DNA of 5,663 nucleotides from Bacteroidota bacterium (GCA_023396415.1 JAEWWJ010000036.1:1-5663); one strand, 5' to 3'; shown: positions 1 through 5,464, counted from the stretch's first letter. Notes: generated by a model not told the origin, from the letters alone. Program-made: numbers and translations.

Positions 1-135
1 TTGTATGCTGGTGTTTATCCTTCAAAGTCAATCCGTCTCAAGTTTTAACAAATTTAACAGTTTTCTTATCAATCTGCACAGACGTTGATTCGGAGTACAA
101 ATTTATTTTGTTTTTGTGGGTGGGTAAATCCCCAA

Positions 136-153
136 ACCGCCCTTAAAGGCGGT
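136..153. repeat. Short GC-rich hairpin downstream of the CDF operon
   Basis: A 6-bp perfect stem (ACCGCC pairing GGCGGT) encloses a 6-nt loop, cttaaa. On the minus strand it is followed by TTTGGGGATTT rather than a real T-tract, so it is a poor intrinsic terminator. It lies about 90 bp past the last gene of the operon, beyond the larger hairpin at 167-231. It may be part of the same repeat-rich junction. The rest of 1-135 shows no convincing gene: reading frames there are short and lack family features. Confidence 0.4.
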
Positions 154-166
154 AATTAGGGTTGGC

Positions 167-231
167 TTTGTAAGCTCTTTGGCAAGTTTAGGTTTAGAGT
201 GGCTCGTGCGACTTGACAATGTGCTTACAAA
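167..231. repeat. Long imperfect hairpin repeat (copy 1)
   Basis: Two 21-nt arms (167-187 and 211-231) are inverted complements at 18 of 21 positions. The outer nine pairs, TTTGTAAGC/GCTTACAAA, are perfect. The spacer is 23 nt. The element begins 13 bp past the stop codon of the CDF transporter gene, so its transcript would fold into a large stem there, and it may act as a terminator or RNA-stabilising structure. It resembles the hairpin at 3738-3804 in sequence and orientation: 175-192 and 3745-3762 agree at 14 of 18 positions, and both have a GGCT in the loop and end in AATGTG. The two copies bracket the fur-receptor-transporter module. Confidence 0.7.
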
Positions 232-243
232 AAGGGATGGCTA

Positions 244-1041
244 TCATTTCCCAAGTTTCAATATTCTAAATGCACCCTGAGATACAATCAAAAAAACAAT
301 AGAACCAACAATCAAATCAGGATATTTTGATTGGGTCAGCAACACCAATACTCCAGCTAAAATAACTCCTGAATTTATTATTACATCGTTGGAAGTAAAA
401 ATCATACTGGCTTTCATGTGTGCTTCTTTACTTTTCGATTTCTGGAGTAGGTACAAACAGATGGCATTGGCAGTTAATGCTAAAACTGAAACTCCAATCA
501 TAATTCTGTAGTCTGGCATTTCTTCAGAACCTATAAATCGTCTTACCACTTCTATAATACCTAAAAAGGCTAAGGATAATTGAAAATAACCACTCCAACG
601 TGCAACTTTCTTTTTTCTCAGAACTGTTGAACCAACTGCCCAAAGACTTAATCCATATACAAAAGAATCAGCTAACATGTCTAAAGAATCTGCCACCAAA
701 CCCATTGACTTTGAAATAAGTCCGGTAGTCATTTCAATTATGAAAAATCCAAAATTAATTATGAGTATCGTCCATAACAGTTTTGATTGTACATCGGAAC
801 TTTCTATTGTTACTTCCTTTTCATCAATAGAACTTGAATATGTATGTTTTGCTCCAAAGTTTAATGATTCCAGACGCGATAATATTTCTTCATCTTCCCG
901 AGAATGAAAAACAGTAAGATTGCGATTTTCAATATCGAATTCCAATTTCCTGATAACCTCTATTCCATCCAACTTCATACGAATCATGTTTTCTTCGGAT
1001 GGACAATCCATTTTCGATATGTGGTATTCTGATTTAATCAT
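244..1041 (-). CDS. CDF-type cation efflux transporter with HMA-like N-terminal domain
   Basis: Predicted inner-membrane divalent metal transporter of the cation diffusion facilitator type, 265 aa. Residues 1-67 form an HMA-like ferredoxin-fold region with the motif MDCPSEE. It has one cysteine (C13) where classical HMA domains have CxxC. Six hydrophobic segments follow at roughly 88-110, 113-137, 152-170, 178-200, 213-236 and 241-260. The second carries DSLDMLAD (D118, D121, D125), matching the family's (H/D)xxxD metal site. The fifth carries SND (N218, D219) where many CDF proteins have HxxxD. The protein stops directly after segment six, so the usual cytoplasmic C-terminal dimer domain is absent. 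The start codon overlaps the end of the receptor gene by 8 bp, giving translational coupling and a shared message. The metal cannot be told from sequence. CDF membership is firm; direction and substrate are inferred. Confidence 0.88.
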   Translation of the reverse strand: MIKSEYHISKMDCPSEENMIRMKLDGIEVIRKLEFDIENRNLTVFHSREDEEILSRLESLNFGAKHTYSSSIDEKEVTIESSDVQSKLLWTILIINFGFFIIEMTTGLISKSMGLVADSLDMLADSFVYGLSLWAVGSTVLRKKKVARWSGYFQLSLAFLGIIEVVRRFIGSEEMPDYRIMIGVSVLALTANAICLYLLQKSKSKEAHMKASMIFTSNDVIINSGVILAGVLVLLTQSKYPDLIVGSIVFLIVSQGAFRILKLGK

Positions 1042-3217
1042 TGTCGCCTGATAATCTAAGTTTTATTCCTCCATTAAATACAAATCCATCAGCCGGTGCC
1101 CAAATATCAGGGAAAGTAGGATTATTTGTTGGCGGCAAAACCAAAGGTTCAAAATCAGATTGCATAACGTTTGTAAAGTTCTCGAAATTCACGAATAAAG
1201 ATAAACGTTCCCAATGTCGCATAATCATTATTCCCATTGTCCAATAATCTGTTTTTTGATTGTATAAATTATCGAACTGTTTCCCAGTGTAATAAACCTC
1301 ATATCCAGCAGACCATTTTTCTTCAATTTCATAGAATAATACTGCACCCGCATTGTGCTTTGGTGTAAGTGGTTTCTGGTTATTGATATTATCGTATTGT
1401 AATTCGGTATTAACAAAGGCGTAGTTTAAATAGAGTTTAAAATCGTCGTATGTTAGTTTTATATTGGTTTCAAAGCCTGAACTTAAAATGTTACCATCAG
1501 CGCTTTCAAAATAAGCCATGCCCATTGTTTCGTCTTCCCGTAAAACCAATGCATTTTTTAGCTGAGTCAAAAAGAAGAGTTGGTTGATTGAGAAAGTCAT
1601 TTCATCGCCCAATGCGGTTTTGTAATTTATATCGAAATTTCCTCCTATTGAAGTTTCTGCATCTACCAGGTCTTTTGATAATGGTTGAATATCCCGATAA
1701 TAAATTCTCTCAGCATCTTCGGTGAAAATTGTAGGAAGCTTGTAACCCATAGCACCGCCAAGTCGTGAACTTAATTTATTGTTAGGTTTAAATAACAATG
1801 AAAAACGTGGCAGCACAAATGTCCCATAGTCAGCATTGTAGTCGGTTCGTAAACCAGTTTCTAACCCAAGTTTTTTACTAAAATCGGTAGTGTTTTGAAT
1901 AAAGCCACCAAAGGTGTTATGTGTATAATCTCTTGCAGAATATGAGTCAGCGTCTGTCTCTGTAAACTGTTCGAGATAATGGTTTAATCCCAATTGCCAT
2001 TCTGTATTATCGTTTTTATGCAAATTGTATATGGCTTCGGTAAAACTGGATAATTGATTTCCACTGAATCGGTAGTCTGGAATACTTAGTTTTCTGTCAA
2101 AATAGGAAACACTATTTTTAAAAGAGAATGTTCTGTCATCGGTTGTATTCCGAAAACTTAATTGCGTAGCATAACGTTCCGATTTATTTTCTTCGGAAAA
2201 AATATGTTCAGTACTTGTGTTTCCCTTTATCACTTCCATGTCTCCACCCGTTCTATTATCGATGGTAGTGTTTAACCCTAAACTTAATTCAGTGTTAGGA
2301 TTGAAGTAGTAGTAGAATTTTGGATTTAGACTAAAAGTTTGCGCTTTGGGCATATTTGAAAAACCATCTTCGTCGGGGTCGAATGCGATTTGATTATTAG
2401 CTGAGCCATAAACTGAAAGACCAACTTTTCCGTATTTCTGCGCATAAAACAAATTGCCAGTTGTACCCAAAGCACTTGTTTGATTTAGCATAACATCAAG
2501 CTTTGCTTCCTCTTCTGGTCGTATGGTTACAAGGTTTACCAAACCTGCAATTGCTCCACCACCGTACAAAGTAGAATTACTCCCTTTAATTAGCTCAACT
2601 TGCTTTAAGTCAAGCGGTGGTATTTGCATAATAGATAACCCACCGGCGAAACCACCATAAAGTGGCATTCCATCTTTTAATATTTGTGTGTATCGACCAT
2701 CCAAACCCTGAATGCGAATACTCATATTTCCAGAACTAAGTGAGGTTTGCTGCATATGCACACCTGTGGTTTCTCTTAAAAGCATGCCAATATTTGTTGA
2801 GTTCATAGCTGCTTTTTCGCCTAATTCTTCGCCTGTAATTGCTTCAATTCTTGTTGGAATATCCTGAATTGTTCGGGAAGACCTTGTTGCTGCAATTACA
2901 ACTTCTTCAAGTTCTTCTCCTTCTTCCAGCTCAACTTCAATCGTTTTGTTGTTGTCATCTGGAAAAGATAAAGTAATTTCCTTTTCTTCAAAGCCGACAA
3001 AAGAAATTACAAACTCTATTTCGCCATTGGGTAAATTCTCCAATCTTGCAAAACCCTCATTATTTGTAATTGTACCTGTCGTCGTTCCTTCAATAATTAC
3101 ACTTGCTCCAATTAAGGATTCGCCAGATTCTTCTTTTACCTCAAAAGTTATTTTGTTTTGTGCGAATAATAAACCTGTTGAAAAAAGAAGTAATAGAATA
3201 GTGAATGTTTGTTTCAT
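1034..3217 (-). CDS. TonB-dependent outer-membrane receptor
   Basis: Predicted 22-strand barrel receptor taking up a metal complex or other ligand using TonB energy, 727 aa. Residues 1-19 are a signal peptide (basic start, leucine-rich core, LLFAQ cleavage region). About 22-97 form the CarboxypepD_reg-like beta-sandwich common on Bacteroidota receptors. A TonB-box-like stretch, EELEEVVIAATR, lies at 101-112. The plug follows to about 235, with RIQGLDGRYTQILKDGMPLYGG-type spacing and the KGSNSTLYGGGAIAGLVNLV end. The rest is beta-rich barrel with alternating aromatics. Length is typical for BtuB/FepA-like members, and no SusD partner is adjacent, so a glycan role is unlikely. It sits between a Fur-family repressor and a CDF transporter, which points to a metal or metallophore ligand. 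Transcription probably starts at the promoter 20-30 bp upstream. The frame is intact throughout. Ligand identity is unknown. Confidence 0.92.
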   Translation of the reverse strand: MKQTFTILLLLFSTGLLFAQNKITFEVKEESGESLIGASVIIEGTTTGTITNNEGFARLENLPNGEIEFVISFVGFEEKEITLSFPDDNNKTIEVELEEGEELEEVVIAATRSSRTIQDIPTRIEAITGEELGEKAAMNSTNIGMLLRETTGVHMQQTSLSSGNMSIRIQGLDGRYTQILKDGMPLYGGFAGGLSIMQIPPLDLKQVELIKGSNSTLYGGGAIAGLVNLVTIRPEEEAKLDVMLNQTSALGTTGNLFYAQKYGKVGLSVYGSANNQIAFDPDEDGFSNMPKAQTFSLNPKFYYYFNPNTELSLGLNTTIDNRTGGDMEVIKGNTSTEHIFSEENKSERYATQLSFRNTTDDRTFSFKNSVSYFDRKLSIPDYRFSGNQLSSFTEAIYNLHKNDNTEWQLGLNHYLEQFTETDADSYSARDYTHNTFGGFIQNTTDFSKKLGLETGLRTDYNADYGTFVLPRFSLLFKPNNKLSSRLGGAMGYKLPTIFTEDAERIYYRDIQPLSKDLVDAETSIGGNFDINYKTALGDEMTFSINQLFFLTQLKNALVLREDETMGMAYFESADGNILSSGFETNIKLTYDDFKLYLNYAFVNTELQYDNINNQKPLTPKHNAGAVLFYEIEEKWSAGYEVYYTGKQFDNLYNQKTDYWTMGIMIMRHWERLSLFVNFENFTNVMQSDFEPLVLPPTNNPTFPDIWAPADGFVFNGGIKLRLSGDND

Positions 3218-3219
3218 AG

Positions 3220-3239
3220 CATAACTTTTAAAAATTATG
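3220..3239. promoter_or_regulatory. Candidate Fur-family operator palindrome
   Basis: A 20-bp inverted repeat, cataacttttaaaaattatg, pairs at 9 of 10 half-site positions. It lies 2 bp before the receptor start codon and just downstream of a TAnnTTTG -7 box, so it would cover the transcription start and early leader. This is a typical place for a repressor to act, and the Fur-family gene is immediately upstream. AT-rich palindromes of about this size are usual for Fur/Zur-type sites, but this one does not match the E. coli Fur or Zur consensus closely. No clear second copy was found before the repressor gene itself. Confidence 0.5.
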
Positions 3240-3242
3240 TAA

Positions 3243-3250
3243 CAAAACTA
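3243..3250 (-). promoter_or_regulatory. Candidate -7 promoter box for receptor gene
   Basis: Minus-strand TAGTTTTG matches the Bacteroidota -7 consensus TAnnTTTG exactly, 25 bp before the receptor start codon. The -33 element is weak: the nearest TTG is only 15 bp upstream, where about 19 is usual. This would give the receptor and CDF genes their own promoter inside the 66-bp gap after the repressor gene. Confidence 0.45.
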
Positions 3251-3283
3251 CTGAATGAGTACGTGCAACAGTATTGCAAAGTT

Positions 3284-3694
3284 TTATCGGCAATTAGGGC
3301 AAATTCCTTTTACCACAAAATTGGCATTTTCAAACGAGAAGCCTTCTGCTAAATCCATCTTTGGAACTGGCATGTCTTTCATACAGTGAGTTTGACCGCA
3401 TTTATTGCATAAAAAATGAATATGAAGGTCATCGGGTTTGCAGGTACAATCATCATCGCACAAGGCATATTTTACCGCTCCCGTACCATCGTCAATGCTG
3501 TGAATAAGGTAGTTGTCCTGAAACGTCTTGAGCGTACGAAATATAGTTGACCTTTCAACATTGTCAAACTGCTGTTCTATTTCATAAAGGCTTAATGCTT
3601 TCTTTTGTTTTTCTAAAATCTCGTAAACCAATTGGCGCATAGCGGTTGGTTTGATATTCTTTTGTTCTAATTTTTTATCTGTTTTACCTTTCAT
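3284..3694 (-). CDS. Fur-family metal-responsive transcriptional repressor
   Basis: Cytoplasmic DNA-binding regulator of the Fur/Zur/PerR superfamily, 136 aa, a normal length. Residues about 10-75 are the winged helix (KPTAMRQLVYEIL, then the recognition-helix region VERSTIFRTLKTFQD). The dimerisation domain carries HIHF (H91, H93) and two CxxC pairs (C96/C99 in CNKCG and C132/C135 in CPNC) that form the structural zinc site of this family. C79, C83, C85 and C104 are additional cysteines; the first three form a CxxxCxC loop where Fur proteins usually have a histidine-rich stretch, suggesting a thiolate-rich sensing site. It is first in the module and 66 bp before the receptor gene, so it most likely controls the receptor and CDF genes. 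Only a weak -7-like TACATTTA lies before its start codon. The sensed metal is unresolved; zinc is plausible. Confidence 0.88.
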   Translation of the reverse strand: MKGKTDKKLEQKNIKPTAMRQLVYEILEKQKKALSLYEIEQQFDNVERSTIFRTLKTFQDNYLIHSIDDGTGAVKYALCDDDCTCKPDDLHIHFLCNKCGQTHCMKDMPVPKMDLAEGFSFENANFVVKGICPNCR

Positions 3695-3737
3695 AAATGT
3701 AAATGTACAATGATTAAGCTAATGTAGCGCAGGCAAA

Positions 3738-3804
3738 AAAACAACTCTTTTGCAAACTTTGGATTGCAGGGCTGGCTTGCAGCGGTTTGCAAATGTGTTG
3801 TTTT
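3738..3804. repeat. Long imperfect hairpin repeat (copy 2)
   Basis: Two 20-nt arms (3738-3757 and 3785-3804) are inverted complements at 18 of 20 positions, with perfect TTTGCAAAC/GTTTGCAAA next to a 27-nt loop. It lies 43 bp upstream of the fur-like start codon, in the 429-bp gap 3695-4123. It resembles the hairpin at 167-231 in arm sequence, loop sequence and orientation, so the metal module is bounded by two related elements. The rest of that gap holds a run of seven G (3832-3838), an AT-rich stretch and the element at 3966-4100. I see no believable gene in it. Confidence 0.7.
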
Positions 3805-3965
3805 GTGCGGTTGGGTTTCTTTTGTCTTTGCGGGGGGGAGAGAAAAAACAAAATAAATTACCCTCAATATGCACTGACCTTTTTACGAAGCACCAAATCA
3901 ATAAATTTTTCTTTCTATTAATTAATCTTTTATTTCAAAGCATCGAGTTTTGTCTTTTTACACTT

Positions 3966-4100
3966 GCATACAACGTTTCGCGGCTTGGCGAAGGTGGCGA
4001 TTTTACCACAAATGTTCATACGAAGCACACTCTTCAAATTTACGATAAACTGTCATACGAAGAACTGAACCGCCACTTTTGCCAAACCGCTGTTAGTGGC
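3966..4100. repeat. attC-like long palindromic element downstream of mer-type operon
   Basis: Arms at 3981-4001 and 4069-4089 pair at 17 of 21 positions, with mismatches largely convertible to G-U/G-T wobbles. They are flanked by GC....AAC on the left (3966-3974) and GTTAGTGGC on the right (4092-4100). Total length is 135 bp, within the range of integron attC sites. The 67-nt central loop contains a 10-bp direct repeat, TCATACGAAG, at 4016-4025 and 4053-4062. The right part, GCCAAACCG-CTG-TTAGTGGC, reappears inverted and without the 3-nt insert at 5401-5417. It starts 24 bp past the stop codon of the cysteine-rich gene, so it may also terminate that operon. Attachment-site function is inferred from shape only. 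Confidence 0.6.
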
Positions 4101-4123
4101 TGGGCTTCTTTGTTTTTCGTCTG

Positions 4124-4330
4124 TTAGCAACATTTTTTGTCCTGCTGAATTGGTGGACAAGCAACACTTCCGTAACTACAATAAACACAGCAGTCGCCTT
4201 GTTTTGGTTTTAGAACTTGTTTACATTTTTCACATTCGTAAAAATATTGACAAGCGTCTGTCGGCATTGTTTCTTCTTTCTTGTGTCCGCAGTTGGGACA
4301 AGTTATTGTTGATTGTAATTTGATTTCCAT
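4124..4330 (-). CDS. GDCCVxC-family small cysteine-rich protein
   Basis: A 68-aa protein with 11 cysteines and no signal peptide or membrane segment, so probably cytoplasmic. N-terminal CPNCG (C11, C14) and YECEKC (C33, C36) resemble a zinc-ribbon pair. MPTDACQ contributes C27. The signature GDCCVYCSYGSVACPP carries C47, C48, C51 and C58. The C-terminus ends in a CC pair (C67, C68). This matches the family named GDCCVxC domain-containing (seleno)protein, whose biochemical role I do not know to be established. Here all positions are ordinary cysteine codons. It starts one base after the merTP-like gene stops, so it is co-transcribed and likely coupled to it. By context it could bind or hand over Hg(II) or another soft metal inside the cell. 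Its stop codon lies within a TAACAG that resembles the end of the adjacent palindromic element. Confidence 0.85.
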   Translation of the reverse strand: MEIKLQSTITCPNCGHKKEETMPTDACQYFYECEKCKQVLKPKQGDCCVYCSYGSVACPPIQQDKKCC

Positions 4331-4331
4331 T

Positions 4332-4931
4332 TTAATTTTCTTTTTTGTCAGCTACAGAATATCCTGTTGAGTTTATTGCTTTTTCGATTTCAGAAATGTT
4401 TGTTTTTGAGTTGTCAAATTCTACGATTGCATTTCCATTTTCGTAAGATGCGTTTGAACTTATTATTCCTGTCAATTTATTTACTTCGTGATTTACGTGT
4501 TCGCCACAACTTTCACAAGTCATACCGCTAATCGTAAATTCTATTTTTTTAATATTGGATTTGTCCACTACTATGATTTGCTTTTCAGCCTTTGAGTAAA
4601 AAACACTTGAATAGTATGGAAAAGCAAGCATAACGATGGCAAATCCCGTTACTATTCCTAAAAACATTTTTGACTGAATGAATTTTGGTTTTTCTTCTGT
4701 CTCACAGTTGCAGTCAATTTGCTTTTTTGGTTTCAACTTTTGATACCAAGCAAAACCAAGCACTAAAATTGTCATTCCGATAAAATACGGTCGGAAAGGT
4801 TCAAGCCAAGAAAAAGTTGAGGCAAGTCCGCTTGTTCCTGCAATGAGAGCCAAAACAGGTGTAATGCAACACAATGAAGCTGCAATTGCTGTTAAAAGTC
4901 CTGCTCCAATTAGTTTGTTGTCTGTTTTCAT
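4332..4931 (-). CDS. merTP: Fused mercuric transport protein MerT-MerP
   Basis: Inner-membrane Hg(II) transporter in which a MerT-like part is fused to a MerP-like HMA domain, 199 aa, as is usual in Bacteroidota. Membrane segment 1 (about 8-30) holds the vicinal C21-C22 pair before TP, as in MerT. Segment 2 is about 47-62. A cytoplasmic loop carries CNC (C74, C76), the position of MerT's second cysteine pair. Segment 3 is about 87-107. Residues 128-190 form the HMA domain, with GMTCESC (C139, C142), placed outside the membrane by the three-segment topology. Mercury would be passed from the HMA cysteines to CC and then to the inner CNC. The start overlaps the arsR stop as ATGA. No mercuric reductase gene follows, so the downstream fate of the metal is unclear. 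Transport of another soft metal cannot be excluded. Confidence 0.9.
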   Translation of the reverse strand: MKTDNKLIGAGLLTAIAASLCCITPVLALIAGTSGLASTFSWLEPFRPYFIGMTILVLGFAWYQKLKPKKQIDCNCETEEKPKFIQSKMFLGIVTGFAIVMLAFPYYSSVFYSKAEKQIIVVDKSNIKKIEFTISGMTCESCGEHVNHEVNKLTGIISSNASYENGNAIVEFDNSKTNISEIEKAINSTGYSVADKKEN

Positions 4932-5302
4932 AATGTTTCCAAAATTTTGTTTTCGTCAAGTATTTTGAAAAACGGTTTCAGCATTTTTTCATACTCTTTT
5001 GTTAATGAGTAAAAAATGGTTTGAGCTTCTCTTTCTGTTTCAATGAGTTTTCTGTCTTTGAGTTTTCGCAAGTGTTGTGAAACCGCTGAAATTGTCATAC
5101 CAAGAATATCGCTTATATCACAAACACAAAGTCGTTTTTCTTCATAGATCAGAAAGAGAATTTTCAGTCTTACGTTGTTTCCTGCCAATTCAAGTCCGTT
5201 TGATAAATAGTCAAATGAGCCGTTGAGTTCTGAAACTCTGTCTTTACAGCGATTTATTTGTTTAATGTCCGCTTGTTGTCGTATGCAAGAATTGTTGTCC
5301 AT
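4928..5302 (-). CDS. ArsR/SmtB-family metal-sensing repressor (CadC-like cysteines)
   Basis: Dimeric winged-helix repressor released from DNA by thiophilic metal, 124 aa. The helix-turn-helix spans about 62-86 (DISDILGMTISAVSQHLRKL). At its entry lies RLCVCDI, with C59 and C61, the alpha-3 metal motif known from ArsR and CadC. Additional N-terminal cysteines C6 and C19 could complete a site like CadC's, which uses N-terminal cysteines together with this pair. Cd, Pb, Hg or As could be the inducer; the mer-type gene behind it favours Hg(II). It is the first gene of the operon, and a palindrome within its promoter makes autoregulation likely. The start codon is supported by the -7 box ending only 4 bp before it. 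C-terminal residues 100-124 form the dimer helix region. Confidence 0.9.
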   Translation of the reverse strand: MDNNSCIRQQADIKQINRCKDRVSELNGSFDYLSNGLELAGNNVRLKILFLIYEEKRLCVCDISDILGMTISAVSQHLRKLKDRKLIETEREAQTIFYSLTKEYEKMLKPFFKILDENKILETL

Positions 5303-5306
5303 AGTA

Positions 5307-5336
5307 CAAAGGTAGTCAATTTGCTTATTTAAGCAA
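5307..5336 (-). promoter_or_regulatory. Bacteroidota-type promoter of the arsR-merTP operon
   Basis: The minus strand shows TTG (5334-5336), a 19-bp spacer, then TACCTTTG (5307-5314), a full match to the Bacteroidota TTG / TAnnTTTG pattern. The -7 box ends 4 bp before the arsR start codon, so transcription should begin at or within a few bases of it, giving a leaderless or nearly leaderless message. The palindrome at 5321-5336 lies inside this promoter. Confidence 0.75.
5321..5336. promoter_or_regulatory. Candidate ArsR operator palindrome
   Basis: Perfect 7-2-7 inverted repeat TTGCTTA-tt-TAAGCAA, overlapping the -33 TTG and most of the spacer. Outer complementary bits, GTAGT (5312-5316) and ACTAC (5336-5340), extend it asymmetrically. 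ArsR/SmtB repressors typically bind imperfect AT-rich inverted repeats inside their own promoters, so this is the natural binding site for the repressor encoded 18 bp downstream. Confidence 0.65.
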
Positions 5337-5356
5337 CTACTAAAATACGAAACATC

Positions 5357-5384
5357 AAAAAGAACCCGATTTGTCTGTCGGGTT
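5357..5384 (-). terminator. Intrinsic terminator of the upstream gene
   Basis: On the minus strand AACCCGA, an 8-nt loop and TCGGGTT form a perfect 7-bp stem, followed by CTTTTT. It lies between the partial gene at the right edge and the arsR promoter, and would stop read-through into the metal operon. On the plus strand no T-run follows, so it is directional. Confidence 0.65.
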
Positions 5385-5400
5385 GTGTCGTCATAGCCTT

Positions 5401-5459
5401 GCCACTAACGGTTTGGCGGTAAAATCCCGTTTTAATGGGATTTAACGCGTGTTAGGTGC
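5401..5459. repeat. attC-like palindromic element upstream of mer-type operon
   Basis: Ends GCCACTAAC (5401-5409) and GTTAGGTGC (5451-5459) pair at 7 of 9 positions. A central stem, AAATCCC/GGGATTT (5422-5428, 5437-5443), closes an 8-nt loop. Between them the stem is broken by unpaired bases (GGTTTG side), as in attC sites. The right end contains GTTAGGT, which fits the integron core GTTRRRY; its complement ACCTAAC fits RYYYAAC. It lies 5 bp past the stop codon of the partial gene at the right edge. Its left 17 nt reappear inverted, with a 3-nt insert, in the element at 3966-4100. At 59 bp it has a classical attC length. Function is inferred from form; no integrase is present here. Confidence 0.6.
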
Positions 5460-5464
5460 AGTAA

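Noticed and set aside
1..135. Possible gene remnant at the left edge (short frames on both strands)
   Set aside because: Frames are under 30 codons, show no family motifs, and no promoter or coding bias is evident.
1228..1416. Minus-strand open frame overlapping the receptor gene in another phase
   Set aside because: It lies wholly within the intact receptor frame, has no family features, and sits where the barrel sequence is continuous.
2946..3224. Plus-strand open frame opposite the N-terminal part of the receptor gene
   Set aside because: It is the antisense shadow of a clear TonB-dependent receptor signal peptide and carboxypeptidase-like domain.
3699..3706. -7 promoter box for the Fur-family gene (minus strand TACATTTA)
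   Set aside because: It misses the final G of TAnnTTTG and has no TTG at the proper distance, so I mention it only as a weak possibility.
3750..4127. Plus-strand open frame of 125 codons in the gap before the mer-type operon
   Set aside because: It runs through the hairpin, a seven-G run and the attC-like palindrome, has no recognisable domain, and starts inside a repeat arm. Noncoding is much more likely.
4096..4323. Plus-strand open frame opposite the cysteine-rich gene
   Set aside because: The minus-strand frame has the diagnostic GDCCVxC and CxxC motifs, so this is its shadow.
160..5460. CRISPR array or insertion sequence explanation for the repeats
   Set aside because: Repeats are few, palindromic, unevenly spaced and separated by genes, which does not fit CRISPR; no transposase gene or paired terminal repeats with target duplication were seen.
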